Source: Deltaproteobacteria bacterium
Lineage (GTDB): Bacteria; Desulfobacterota; Binatia; Binatales; Binataceae
Length of the DNA: 47,768 bases
Direction: 5' to 3'
Assembly: GCA_021817345.1 (NCBI GenBank)
Contig: JAKAVC010000061.1
Coordinates: 1 to 47,768 of the forward strand
Shown: in pieces, positions 1 through 8,798 of the stretch
Position numbering within the stretch: the first letter of the stretch is position 1
Layout of the letters: each line of letters begins with the position of its first letter
Made by a program: the position numbers and the translations under genes
Notes under the pieces: model-generated
What the model was told of the DNA's origin: nothing
Database searches by the model: none
What the model saw: the letters and a program-made list of their open reading frames with translations, nothing else

Positions 1-1
1 G

Positions 2-946
2 GTCGTCATAATCAGCGTGGTGATGTTCGCGGCGAACATGGTGCCGTGCCTTTATCCGAGGCTCGGCAAGGGAGTGGCCGAGACCGGGATGCTGCTGGCA
101 ATCGCGATGCTGCTGGTTGCGGGCTCGGTTGGCTTCGTGTTGGCGCTCAACAAAAGCTACGGTTTTCTGCGCGGCAACGTCTTCACCGATATCGGCGGCC
201 ATGTGGCGTTCGCCGCGCTCGGATGGGTGACGCTTACGATTTGCGCGGTGTCCTACCGGATGCTGCCGGCGTTCCTGCTGCCGAAGATCCAGCTTCCGCG
301 CTCGGCGATATGGCAGCTATGGACGTTTGCCGCGGCGACCGTCGCGCTCGGAATAACCCTGCTGGCCGGACTCCCCGGCGAGAGCTTCTGGAGCGTGGTG
401 GTTGCGCTGTCGCTCGCCGCCTACATGGTGACGATCGCACGCCAGGTGCGCTCGCGGCGGATGCCGATCGATTTCACGACGCGGCACGCGATCGCGGGTA
501 TCCTGTGGCTGATCGCAGCAATCGGAGCCGGCGTCGCGGTTTCAATTACCGGGCCGACCAGCATATCGGGTGAGCGGCTTGCCGCCGCATACGGCACCCT
601 GGGGCTTCTCGGCTGGGTGTCGAACTTCATCATCGGGATGTCGTACCAGCTTTTTCCGGGATTCGTCGGACGGGTCAGAACCGGTTTCGGATGGCCGGCG
701 GCAACCATCGCCGAGCTTTCGATAAAACGGACGCGGCCGTTCGTATTCGCCGCCTTCAACGCCGGGGTTGCAGCCGTGGTCGCGGGCTTTGCCGCCGGCT
801 CGATCGGAATTGCGTGGCTCGGCGCGTGCGCGATCGCCGCCGCCGGACTGGTCTATTCCGCCGTGACGCTGTGGACCCTGAGCTACGCCTATCGGCGCTC
901 GCTTCCCGCCGCGGCCCGCACTCCGCTTCGCATCATACCGTCGTAA
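2..946 (+). CDS. Polytopic membrane protein, heme-copper-oxidase subunit I-like or NnrS-like (5' end cut by window edge)
   Basis: The reading frame is open to the first bases of the window, so the N-terminus is missing; the GTG at 17 is probably internal. What remains is about 315 residues, almost entirely hydrophobic, with roughly eight or more membrane segments. Two related blocks are visible: one reads GH-x-AFAALGWVTLTI followed by YRMLP, the other GLLGWVSNFIIGMSYQLFP. The G-H/G-LGW-[VI] pattern ending in a YxxLP/F segment is what I associate with cbb3-subunit-I-like and NnrS-like membrane proteins. It sits convergent to ctaG at the end of the oxidase operon, which suggests a heme/copper or respiratory role, but this is inference. 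No enzyme activity can be assigned without the missing part. Confidence 0.6.
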   Translation, partial: VVIISVVMFAANMVPCLYPRLGKGVAETGMLLAIAMLLVAGSVGFVLALNKSYGFLRGNVFTDIGGHVAFAALGWVTLTICAVSYRMLPAFLLPKIQLPRSAIWQLWTFAAATVALGITLLAGLPGESFWSVVVALSLAAYMVTIARQVRSRRMPIDFTTRHAIAGILWLIAAIGAGVAVSITGPTSISGERLAAAYGTLGLLGWVSNFIIGMSYQLFPGFVGRVRTGFGWPAATIAELSIKRTRPFVFAAFNAGVAAVVAGFAAGSIGIAWLGACAIAAAGLVYSAVTLWTLSYAYRRSLPAAARTPLRIIPS

Positions 947-1012
947 CCGGTTTCGGAGTGCGGGGGCTTTCGGGAGCTCCGCAGGTCGCCGCGGACAGGG
1001 CGGCAGCGCGGC

Positions 1013-1891
1013 CTAGACTCTAGCGTGAGGCGTAGGAACCGCCCGAAGTTGCGCGCGGCGCGGCGCTCCCGGCCCGGGTTGGCTGCCTTCTTCCTGCTGG
1101 GACCATCGGAAAAAAATCGCCGAGAAAACGCACATCAGGAAAAGACCGTCGACGATCCACATGAATAATCCCCCAAGCACCTGGTCTTCCATCGGCGTAA
1201 GTCCAAGCGGGTGCGGGGCGGGCATGTACCACGTGTAGAGAACTTGATGCGCAAGCGTGATCGGCGCGGCGACCGCGGTCATAGGAATGAGCAGCAGGAA
1301 GACGTAGAGAATCTGGTGCGGATACGAAAGAGGGGGGAATTCCGGAAGCGGGCTCATGACCGGCCACCACATCACCAGGCCCGCCACGATGAAGAGCAGA
1401 TGGATTGGAATACGCAGGGCCTCGCGATGGCAGGCCGCGTCCAGAATGAGCGGATCGTGAGCGCCGACGAAGAGCAGCGTGAAGAACAGGAACGCCACCA
1501 GCGGCTTCGTCAGCAACGCCAGAACCGGCCTGAGCGGCCGGCTCAGCATCCACGGCCGCAGCATCCAGTCCGGGGTCGCCAGGATGAGCAGCGGCGGCAC
1601 GATCAGGGTTAGCGTGAAGTGCTCGATCATGTGCACGAGGAAGAACCGATGACCCACCCCGATCGCGTCCATCGGACCGAGCGCAAGCAGCAACGCCACC
1701 ATCGCCCATCCGAACATGATCTTGCGGTCGCGTCCCAGCGCTCGCCCCGCGCGCCTGGCTCCCAGGGCATAAATGGCGCCGAGCGCCGCGACTGCGATCG
1801 CGGCGCCCGGCGTTATGTAAAGCAATTGAGCCACCGTGAGCAGGCTCAGTGTCCCGGCAGGAGAATCCTCGCCAACGGCACCGCGAACCAC
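1013..1891 (-). CDS. ctaG: Cytochrome c oxidase assembly factor CtaG (caa3 type)
   Basis: Multi-pass membrane protein of the Caa3_CtaG family, which in Bacillus is needed to form active caa3 oxidase, probably through copper delivery. About seven hydrophobic segments are visible. Characteristic stretches include the HMIEHFTLTLIVPPLLIL segment, the LTKPLVAFLFFTLLFVGAH region and a PMEDQVLGGLFMW segment near the C-terminus. The C-terminal tail is short, proline- and arginine-rich and hydrophilic. It is the last gene of the oxidase operon. The longest frame (GTG at 1891) overlaps coxIV by 46 bases; an in-frame GTG at 1834, just after the coxIV stop, gives a protein starting directly at the first membrane helix and is equally or more plausible. 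Family assignment is firm, the exact start is not. Confidence 0.85.
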   Translation of the reverse strand: MVRGAVGEDSPAGTLSLLTVAQLLYITPGAAIAVAALGAIYALGARRAGRALGRDRKIMFGWAMVALLLALGPMDAIGVGHRFFLVHMIEHFTLTLIVPPLLILATPDWMLRPWMLSRPLRPVLALLTKPLVAFLFFTLLFVGAHDPLILDAACHREALRIPIHLLFIVAGLVMWWPVMSPLPEFPPLSYPHQILYVFLLLIPMTAVAAPITLAHQVLYTWYMPAPHPLGLTPMEDQVLGGLFMWIVDGLFLMCVFSAIFFRWSQQEEGSQPGPGAPRRAQLRAVPTPHARV

Positions 1892-2211
1892 AGGTGATGC
1901 GACAGGTATGTGAAGAGCAGGAGCAGGGAGATGAGCAGCACTGCGGCGATCACCAGCGCAAAGCCGAAAATCGACGTCAGCACGTAGCTGTCGTAGCGCA
2001 GGTGCATATAGAATCCCGCGACCAGCACGAATTTCGCCGCCGACAGGATGAGTAGCAGCGGAATCATCACCGGGGCCAGCGCCTGCACGTAGAAGACCGT
2101 GATCTCCAACGCGGTCAGCACCACCAGAAACGCGGCGACGGTTACATAAACCGAGGCGCCCGGATGAACGTGTTGTTCGAACTGTTCGTGGACTGCGGCT
2201 TCTGCGGTCAT
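1846..2211 (-). CDS. coxD: Cytochrome c oxidase subunit IV (prokaryotic type)
   Basis: A 121-residue protein with a short hydrophilic, His-containing N-terminus and three hydrophobic helices, as expected for the small accessory subunit IV of bacterial aa3/caa3 oxidases (CtaF/COX4_pro family). The second helix contains the AKFVLVAGFYMHLRYDS stretch typical of this family. Its ATG overlaps the stop of the coxI-III fusion gene by four bases (ATGA), so it is translationally coupled to it. The subunit has no cofactors and stabilises the complex. The C-terminus runs into the ctaG reading frame. Confidence 0.88.
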   Translation of the reverse strand: MTAEAAVHEQFEQHVHPGASVYVTVAAFLVVLTALEITVFYVQALAPVMIPLLLILSAAKFVLVAGFYMHLRYDSYVLTSIFGFALVIAAVLLISLLLLFTYLSHHLWFAVPLARILLPGH

Positions 2212-4664
2212 GCGCCCTTAACCTTCTGCATCAGATATACGAGGGTGAAGATAACCACCCACACTATATCAACAAAGTGCCAGTAAAGACCGGCCAATTC
2301 CACTGACAACGCGCGCGATTTCGGCAGCCGGTCCATGAACGAGACTACCAGCAGCACGCTCAACCATACCACGCCGATGAAAACGTGGAAGCCGTGGAAC
2401 CCGACCAGCGTGAAGAAGCACTGTGAGAACAGGTCGGTCGTGAAGCCAAGGCCGTGATGGTACAGGCTGGTGAATTCGTAGGCCTGGTCGCCGAGGAAGA
2501 TGAGACCGAAGAGCACCGTCCCCGCCAGCCATACGCGCTGCCAGGTCTTGTCGCCGCGCTGGGTCGCCGCGAGAGCCAGCACCATCAGCAGGCTCGACAT
2601 CAGCAAAATAAAGGTGCTGAACGAGGTGAGCGGAATCTCAAGCACGTCGGCGCCCGGGCCGCCCATGCTCCGGCTTTTGTACACCATGAAGGTCGCGATC
2701 AGCGTGGCGAAGAACACGCTCTCCGAACCGATAAACGCCCACAGGCCGACCTTGCGAAGGTCTTCGCCACCGCCTCCGCTGGCCGCTTCGGTCTCGTGCG
2801 TGTGCTGGCCGAAAGTCGGGTATTGAAACGCCATCCCGATTATCGACAGGAACAGGATCACGCCGCCGGCCATGATGAGCCGCCACCAAGCCACAACCAC
2901 GCCAAGCCCGCACAAGAGCAATCCCGCGGCAAGCACGATCGGGAAGAAGGAGGGCTCGGGCATGTGGATCGCCTCGGCCTCGCCGTTAGGCGGATCACCA
3001 GCGGACGCCACGGCCGCCGCGCCATGCGAACCAGTGCCGTATTTGCGCGCCCAGAAGGCGTCGCGCCCGGAAACGCTCGGAACCGTCACGAAGTTAAACG
3101 CGGGCGGAGGCGAAGGAATCGACCATTCCAGCGTCCGCGCGTCCCACGGATCGGCCGGGGCGATCTCGCCGTCGCGCAGGCTCCTCAGCATGTTGATGAA
3201 CATGAGGAGGAAGGCGAATCCGAGGATGAAAGCCGACACCGTCTCGAACTGGTTCCAGAAGGTCCAGCCCATCCCGGAGCCGTAGGTGTAGATGCGCCGC
3301 GGCATGCCCCACGTTCCAAGAAAGTGCATCGGAAAAAACGTGCCATTGAAGCCGATTACCGTCAGCCAGAACTGGACCTTGCCAAGCTTCTCGCTCAGCA
3401 TCCGGCCGGTGACTTTGGGCCACCAGTAGTAGAAAGCGCCGAGAATCGCGAACATCACGCCGCCGAACAGCACGTAGTGGAAGTGCGCGACGACGAAGTA
3501 GGAGTCGGTCTGCTGCAGGTCGATCGGCACGGCCGCGTGCATGATGCCGCTGAGCCCGCCAATCGTAAACTCCACGATAAAGCCGAGGGCGAAGTAAAAG
3601 GCAGTCGTCATCTTGAGCGACCCGCCCCAGACCGTCGCGATCCAACTGAAGATTTTGATCCCGGTTGGAATCGCGATGAGCATCGAGGTGATCGCAAAGG
3701 TCGCGTCGGCTACCGGACCCATCCCGGTCGCGAACATGTGGTGGCCCCACACGCCGTAGGACAGGAACGCGATCAGGATCAGCGAATAGGCCATCATCGG
3801 GTAGCCGAACAGCGGCTTGCGCGAGAACGTCGGGATGATCTCAGAGATCATTCCGAACGCGGGCAACGCCATGATATAGACCTCGGGATGCCCGAAGAGC
3901 CAGAACAGATGCTGCCACAGTATCGGCGTGGCGCCCGCGACCGCCTGGTAATAATGCGTGCCGAAAAAGCGGTCCATGAACAGGAAAATGAGTCCCACGG
4001 TCAGCGGCGGGAAGGCCAGCAGAATCAGGATCGAGGTAACGAGGATCGACCAGACGAACATCGGCATCCTCATGTACGTCATCCCCGGGGCGCGCATCGT
4101 CACGATTGTCGTGAAGAAGTTGAGCCCGGTCATAACCGTCGATACGCCGAGGATGAGCAGGCCGATATCCCAGAAGTCGATCGCCATTCCGGGCGTGTAC
4201 TGGCGCTCGGTAAGGTTCGCGTAACCGAACCATCCCGCGTCCGGCAGTCCGCCGTGATGCCAGAACCAGCCCATGTGCAGGAACACCGCGCCGGACAGGA
4301 AGATCCAGAAGCTAAGCGCGTTGAGGCGCGGAAAAGCCACGTCTCGCGCACCGATTTGCAGCGGCACGAGGAAATTCGCCGCGAAGCCCAGCAGAAGCGG
4401 CATCACGACCAGAAAGATCATCGTGGTGCCGTGCATCGTGAAAACCTGGTTGTAAACGTGCGCGGACAGGAACGTGTTGTTCGGCTCGAACAGCTGGATA
4501 CGGATGAGCAGCGCTTCGATCCCGCCCAGCATCATGAAGAACAGCGCGCTTACGCCGTACAGCACCCCGACCCGCTTGTGGTCGATAGTGTTCAGCCAGG
4601 AGATCGGATCGCCCTTCAAATAACTCGGATATTCAGCCGGAATTGCTTTTGGTTGTGCGGCCAT
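2208..4664 (-). CDS. ctaDE: Fused cytochrome c oxidase subunits I and III (caa3-type, A1 family)
   Basis: An 818-residue fusion: residues 1 to about 530 are subunit I and about 620-818 are subunit III. Subunit I carries the full redox site: heme a ligand His78 (MHGT), the CuB His259 and cross-linked Tyr263 in HPEVY with the A1-type Glu261, the CuB pair HH at 308-309, and HFHYV at 394-398 with the heme a3 and heme a histidines. The D-channel entry motif ARDVAFPRLN is present, as is a K-channel Lys in TGIKIFSW. Subunit III shows GFHGFHV and YWHFVDIVW. I chose the ATG at 4664, which has TAGGGA upstream; a TTG two codons earlier is possible. The enzyme reduces O2 to water and pumps protons. I/III fusions are known in caa3 operons of several phyla. 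Confidence 0.95.
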   Translation of the reverse strand: MAAQPKAIPAEYPSYLKGDPISWLNTIDHKRVGVLYGVSALFFMMLGGIEALLIRIQLFEPNNTFLSAHVYNQVFTMHGTTMIFLVVMPLLLGFAANFLVPLQIGARDVAFPRLNALSFWIFLSGAVFLHMGWFWHHGGLPDAGWFGYANLTERQYTPGMAIDFWDIGLLILGVSTVMTGLNFFTTIVTMRAPGMTYMRMPMFVWSILVTSILILLAFPPLTVGLIFLFMDRFFGTHYYQAVAGATPILWQHLFWLFGHPEVYIMALPAFGMISEIIPTFSRKPLFGYPMMAYSLILIAFLSYGVWGHHMFATGMGPVADATFAITSMLIAIPTGIKIFSWIATVWGGSLKMTTAFYFALGFIVEFTIGGLSGIMHAAVPIDLQQTDSYFVVAHFHYVLFGGVMFAILGAFYYWWPKVTGRMLSEKLGKVQFWLTVIGFNGTFFPMHFLGTWGMPRRIYTYGSGMGWTFWNQFETVSAFILGFAFLLMFINMLRSLRDGEIAPADPWDARTLEWSIPSPPPAFNFVTVPSVSGRDAFWARKYGTGSHGAAAVASAGDPPNGEAEAIHMPEPSFFPIVLAAGLLLCGLGVVVAWWRLIMAGGVILFLSIIGMAFQYPTFGQHTHETEAASGGGGEDLRKVGLWAFIGSESVFFATLIATFMVYKSRSMGGPGADVLEIPLTSFSTFILLMSSLLMVLALAATQRGDKTWQRVWLAGTVLFGLIFLGDQAYEFTSLYHHGLGFTTDLFSQCFFTLVGFHGFHVFIGVVWLSVLLVVSFMDRLPKSRALSVELAGLYWHFVDIVWVVIFTLVYLMQKVKGA

Positions 4665-4675
4665 GTGCAAAATCC

Positions 4676-5704
4676 CTACTTAAGGCTTCCCAAATACGCC
4701 ACGAGGTCATCGAGCTCCGGACCGCGAAGCCCCAGGGCCGGCATGTTCGCTCCGGGCTTGAGCCCGACAGGATTCTCGATCCAGGCTTTCAGATCCTTTG
4801 GATCGTTCTTCATGATCCCACCCGCGATAGTGGTCCGGCTCGCGAGGTGCGTCAAGTTGGGCCCGATGTAGCCTTTGGAAACCCCGGTGATAGTGTGGCA
4901 GGCGGTGCAAGGGCTGTTGGCGAATATGGCCGCGCCCTTCGCCGCGCGAGTTCCCGCGGCGGGCTGTACCGGAGGAGCCTCCTGCGCCTTCTCCCAGGCG
5001 GCGAACTGGGCGGGCGTATCGACGAAGACCCTAAAGCGCATGTTGGCGTGCGAATCTCCACAAAACTCCGCGCACTGCCCGTAATACTCACCAGGTGTGT
5101 TCGCGATGAACCACATATGGTTCACCTGGCCGGGAATCACGTCGCGCTTGCCGCCGAGCGCCGGGACCCAAAAGCTGTGGATCACGTCCGCGGAACGGAG
5201 CGATACCCAGACGGGACGATGCTCGGGGATATGCAATTCGTTGGCAGTGACGATGGGTGTGCCCGGATAGCGGAACTCCCACCACCACTGGTGAGCGATG
5301 ACGGTGACTTTGAGCGAGTCCGCAGGCGGCGCCGGCGGTTCCTCACGGAAGATCGTGCGAATCGTCGGAATCGCGATCAGCAGCAGGATGAAGGCCGGGC
5401 CGAGCGTCCATGCAAGCTCAAGCCTCATGTCGGTGTGCGTTTCGGACGCCGCCTCGCCTTCACCAGCGCGCCTGGAGAACACGAAAACCGCCAGAACGAA
5501 GGCAACAACGACGATCCCAAGAACGAACAGATCCAGCCAGGTAACTTCGACGAACAGGCTGTAAATCCAATTGGCATAATCCGACTTGGGCGCAAGAGTG
5601 TTCATCGGCGGATTGGCCCTCTGGCAACCCGCGACGACCGCTGGCAGCGCAAGCATCAGCGGCGCAAGGCCGCTTAATTTCCTTTGAGCAAAACGCGCTC
5701 TCAT
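4676..5704 (-). CDS. ctaC: Cytochrome c oxidase subunit II with C-terminal cytochrome c domain
   Basis: A 342-residue caa3-type subunit II. It begins with a lipoprotein signal (lipobox VAGC, Cys27), then two membrane helices (about 46-76 and 97-117). The periplasmic cupredoxin domain has a complete CuA site: His176, Cys211, Glu213, Cys215, His219 and Met222. A Pro/Ala linker leads to a class I cytochrome c domain with CTACH at 266-270 and a likely axial Met321 in GANMPAL. The start ATG at 5704 overlaps the actF stop by four bases; the frame extends further upstream to 6007, but that part lies inside actF and is rejected. With no separate ActE cytochrome in the operon, this fused heme domain is the obvious acceptor of electrons from alternative complex III. 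Confidence 0.95.
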   Translation of the reverse strand: MRARFAQRKLSGLAPLMLALPAVVAGCQRANPPMNTLAPKSDYANWIYSLFVEVTWLDLFVLGIVVVAFVLAVFVFSRRAGEGEAASETHTDMRLELAWTLGPAFILLLIAIPTIRTIFREEPPAPPADSLKVTVIAHQWWWEFRYPGTPIVTANELHIPEHRPVWVSLRSADVIHSFWVPALGGKRDVIPGQVNHMWFIANTPGEYYGQCAEFCGDSHANMRFRVFVDTPAQFAAWEKAQEAPPVQPAAGTRAAKGAAIFANSPCTACHTITGVSKGYIGPNLTHLASRTTIAGGIMKNDPKDLKAWIENPVGLKPGANMPALGLRGPELDDLVAYLGSLK

Positions 5705-6906
5705 TCCGACTCTCCCACTGCGGTGGAACTCGCCGCCGCAATCACGCGCCTCATCCCCGGCAGCGAGCACAGCCCGAAGAGTCCGAGGAATCCCAGAGTC
5801 ATCAGAGCCTCTACCCATCCGAACGGCACCTTGTGGGGCGAAAGCGACGGAACGACGAGCACATAGCGCTCGAGCCATAGCCCGATCATTCCCAGAAAAG
5901 CGACGGTGCCGAGGATTGCCGGCGTGCGCTTGGGCCTCGCGCCCATCAGCACCGTGAACGGGATCACCCAGATGAGCACGAAAGCGCTCCACGAAAGCGG
6001 CAGCCATGGCATGTAGTGATCGCGGACGACGATGAAGAAGGTTTCAATCGGGATGTCGCCGTACCAGATGACGATGTACTGCGCAAACAGCGTGTACACC
6101 CAGAAAACCGAAAACGCGAATACCAGTTTCCCGTAGTCGTGTAAAACCTTGGGCCGCGAGAAAACGTTTCCCGACGGCAGACGCCTGCCGAGAAGCACCG
6201 CTATCAACGCCATCATCGCCAGCGCGCTCCACCACGCGCCAGCAAAGAAATACCAGCCGAACAGCGAACTCTTCCACAGCGGCGACAGCGACATCACCAG
6301 GTCGAACGCAAGCAGCGAGTAAACCAGCACATACGCGATTCCGATCGCCGGGGCAAGGCGCCGAATCGCGCGCGGGGGCATCTTGATATTGTTGCCGTCG
6401 GCCACCCATTCCAGGGCCTCTTCGCTGCGCGACGCCTTGACGAACCAGAAACTCAGGACGGTGATGATGAACAGGCCGAGCCCGTCACGAGCGAACAGGA
6501 ACGGCGTGTTCAGCCAGGTCTCCTTGTTCGCAATGGGATGGAGAATCCAGGGGAAAATCTCGGTGCGCCCGACGTATAGCCCCCAGAACAGGATGAACCC
6601 GACCGGCAGGAAGGCGATAAACGCCTCCGCGAGCCGGTACTGGACCTGTCCCGCCCATCGCGCCTGCGTCAGGTAGAACGCGGCCGAAGCGGCTACGCCG
6701 GCCTGGGCGACGCCCAGGAAGAACAGGAGATTGACCAGGAAAATCTCCCACACCCGCTGGGACAATCCCGCCGTAAGCGCGGCGATGAACGCCACTACTC
6801 CAACAGCGGTCAGGACGCCGAGGGTTCCAACCACTCCCGCCGGTATCTTCACGTCGTCGGGCGAGATGGAACGGGCTGGTTTGGACGGTTCAGAGTGCGA
6901 ACTCAT
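5701..6906 (-). CDS. actF: Alternative complex III subunit ActF
   Basis: A 401-residue integral membrane protein with about ten helices, the ActF paralogue of the NrfD-like quinol-binding subunit ActC. The family is recognised from the N-terminal GLSQRVWEIFLVN segment, the SLSPLWKSSLFGWYFFAGAWWSA stretch (split here only by length) and the YFF-to-YIVIWYGDIP block, together with position in the operon. ActF lacks cofactors and contributes to the proposed proton-translocating membrane part of the complex. It starts with an ATG 21 bases after actD, leaving no room for the usual actE, and its TGA overlaps the coxII ATG. Confidence 0.9.
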   Translation of the reverse strand: MSSHSEPSKPARSISPDDVKIPAGVVGTLGVLTAVGVVAFIAALTAGLSQRVWEIFLVNLLFFLGVAQAGVAASAAFYLTQARWAGQVQYRLAEAFIAFLPVGFILFWGLYVGRTEIFPWILHPIANKETWLNTPFLFARDGLGLFIITVLSFWFVKASRSEEALEWVADGNNIKMPPRAIRRLAPAIGIAYVLVYSLLAFDLVMSLSPLWKSSLFGWYFFAGAWWSALAMMALIAVLLGRRLPSGNVFSRPKVLHDYGKLVFAFSVFWVYTLFAQYIVIWYGDIPIETFFIVVRDHYMPWLPLSWSAFVLIWVIPFTVLMGARPKRTPAILGTVAFLGMIGLWLERYVLVVPSLSPHKVPFGWVEALMTLGFLGLFGLCSLPGMRRVIAAASSTAVGESE

Positions 6907-6927
6907 TTCAGGTACGGTCCTTGATCT

Positions 6928-7440
6928 TCACGCTGCTTCGTGAACGACGGTTTCCCCGCCAGCTCCCTTCAGGATGCCTTCGACACGATCCTTTTCGGAC
7001 TCCGGGCATCGCACCAGCACCCCGAAGCGATCCGAGCTGAAACGCTCGGAGTAGCCGGGAATCGGATCGATTTGCGGCATGCGCGAGTTCAGCAGAAACC
7101 CGAGCACGGCCGAGGTCCCTCCAAACAGAATCATCAGCTCGAAAGCGATGATGATGAACGGAGGCAGTGAAACAATCGGTTTGCCGCCGGCATTGAGCCA
7201 CCATTCCATCGAGGTCCCAATGGTCACCGCGAATCCCGTAAGAATCCCGGTGATGCCGCCGGTCAGGACCAGGGCGCGCACGGGACTGCGTCCGTACCCG
7301 AGCGCGTGGTTGATGTGCTCACTGGGAATGGGCGCGAACACCCGCGTCGGTTGGATGTGTGCGTCTTTCAGCTCCTCGATCGCGTGGACGCACATCTCCT
7401 CGTTGGCAAACGAGCCTATTACGTCAATCTCGCCGCTCAT
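6928..7440 (-). CDS. actD: Alternative complex III subunit ActD (DUF3341)
   Basis: A 170-residue protein of the DUF3341/ActD family: a soluble N-terminal alpha/beta part starting IDVIGSFANEE, two membrane helices (about residues 58-78 and 92-116) and a C-terminal soluble part ending near FGVLVRCPESEKDRVEGIL. ActD is a peripheral/anchored structural subunit without cofactors. Its ATG overlaps the actC stop by four bases. The following gene is actF, only 21 bases away; in the characterised actABCDEF operons a monoheme cytochrome gene actE lies at this position. Confidence 0.9.
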   Translation of the reverse strand: MSGEIDVIGSFANEEMCVHAIEELKDAHIQPTRVFAPIPSEHINHALGYGRSPVRALVLTGGITGILTGFAVTIGTSMEWWLNAGGKPIVSLPPFIIIAFELMILFGGTSAVLGFLLNSRMPQIDPIPGYSERFSSDRFGVLVRCPESEKDRVEGILKGAGGETVVHEAA

Positions 7441-8798
7441 TTCAGCCCCGGATAGTAGTCATCGCGAACCGCTTCGCGCAGCCAGTGAATACCTTCTTTC
7501 AGCTCGGTCATCGAGATGATTGGCATGAAGCGCGCAAATAGTGAGAACAGTCCAAGAAACCATGCGAAGCTGCCCACCGTAATCATGATTTCGGTGATTG
7601 ACGGATGATAAATCGCCCACTGCGAGGGGTTGAAGTTATTCTCCTGCGACACGGCGATGATCATGAATCGCTCGAACCACATCCCGATGTTGACGAAGAT
7701 CGTGATGATGAACAGCACCACCGTGTTGCGCCTTACGCGCGGTGAAAACAGCGGCAACGGCGCGATACAGTTGCAAAAGATGCAGACCCAGAACACCCAT
7801 CCATGCGGCCCGAAGTAGCGCTCATGGAAGGTCATCATCTCGATCGGATCCTTGCCGTACCACACGATGAAGGACTCGACGCCGTACGAGTAGCTGACGA
7901 TGAGCGAGGTCAGCAGAACCACTTTGGCAAGGTTGTCGATGTGCCATTCCGTGACCAGGTCTTCGAGATGCATGATCTTGCGCATCGGGATCAGCAGCGT
8001 AAGCACCATCGCGACACCGGAGAAGATCGCTCCGGCCACAAAGTAAGGCGCGAAGATCGTGCTGTGCCATCCCGGCAACTGCGCCATCGCGAAGTCCCAC
8101 GACACGACGCTATGTACCGAGAGAACCAGCGGTGTCGCCAACCCGGCCAGCAGCAGATACGCCATCGACCAATGTTGCCACTGGGTGTCGGTTCCCCGCC
8201 ATCCGAGCGACAGGATCGTGTAGAGAGTTTTGCGCCATCCCTTGGCCACGTCACGCGCGTTGGCGACATCGGGAATTAGACCCATGACCAGGAACAGCGC
8301 GCTGATCGTCAGGTAGGTGCTGACTGCGAACGCGTCCCACACCAGCGGCGAGCGGAAGTCCGGCTGCAGCGACCGCTCATTTGGATACGGCAGCAGCCAG
8401 TACGCATACCAGGGCCGGCCAACGTGGATGATCGGGAACAGGCCGGCGGTCAGAACGGCAAACAGCGTCATGGTCTCGGCGACCCGGTAAACGGCGGTGC
8501 GCCATCGGGTCCGGAACAGGTACAAAATCGCCGAGATCAGCGTCCCCGAGTGCGCAATTCCGACCCAGAAGACGAAGTTGGTTATGTACATCGCCCACAT
8601 CGGGCCCTGCCGCAACCCGGTCACGCCCAGGCCCACGTAGATCTGGCGCGTCCATAATGCGGCAGCTATCGCTACGAGCGTGAAGCAGAACCCCACCCAC
8701 ACCCAGTAAACGAACCCGGGCGCTTCCATGATCTTGCGAACACCCCGGTCGATGTCGGCATAGGTAGGTCCGGAAACTGGCTCAGCCGCGGCAGCCAC
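7437..8798 (-). CDS. actC: Alternative complex III quinol-binding subunit ActC (NrfD/PsrC family)
   Basis: A 453-residue NrfD/PsrC-family membrane protein with about ten helices. It is the subunit that binds and oxidises quinol next to the iron-sulfur subunit ActB in alternative complex III. Family features seen are the soluble N-terminus followed by GFVYWVWVGFCFTL, the IAHSGTLISAILYLFR segment, and the SVVSWDFAMAQLPGWHSTIF stretch. Translation starts at GTG immediately after the actB TAA (TAAGTG), so the two are coupled. Its stop overlaps actD by four bases. Confidence 0.93.
   Translation of the reverse strand: MAAAAEPVSGPTYADIDRGVRKIMEAPGFVYWVWVGFCFTLVAIAAALWTRQIYVGLGVTGLRQGPMWAMYITNFVFWVGIAHSGTLISAILYLFRTRWRTAVYRVAETMTLFAVLTAGLFPIIHVGRPWYAYWLLPYPNERSLQPDFRSPLVWDAFAVSTYLTISALFLVMGLIPDVANARDVAKGWRKTLYTILSLGWRGTDTQWQHWSMAYLLLAGLATPLVLSVHSVVSWDFAMAQLPGWHSTIFAPYFVAGAIFSGVAMVLTLLIPMRKIMHLEDLVTEWHIDNLAKVVLLTSLIVSYSYGVESFIVWYGKDPIEMMTFHERYFGPHGWVFWVCIFCNCIAPLPLFSPRVRRNTVVLFIITIFVNIGMWFERFMIIAVSQENNFNPSQWAIYHPSITEIMITVGSFAWFLGLFSLFARFMPIISMTELKEGIHWLREAVRDDYYPGLK

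Noticed and set aside
2454-4871. 805-residue plus-strand open frame
   Set aside because: Antisense to the coxI-III and coxII genes; composition is the His/Arg/Glu-rich kind produced by the complement of GC-biased codons, and no motif is visible.
5705-6007. N-terminal extension of CoxII
   Set aside because: Overlaps actF and has no family similarity; the lipoprotein signal starts at 5704.
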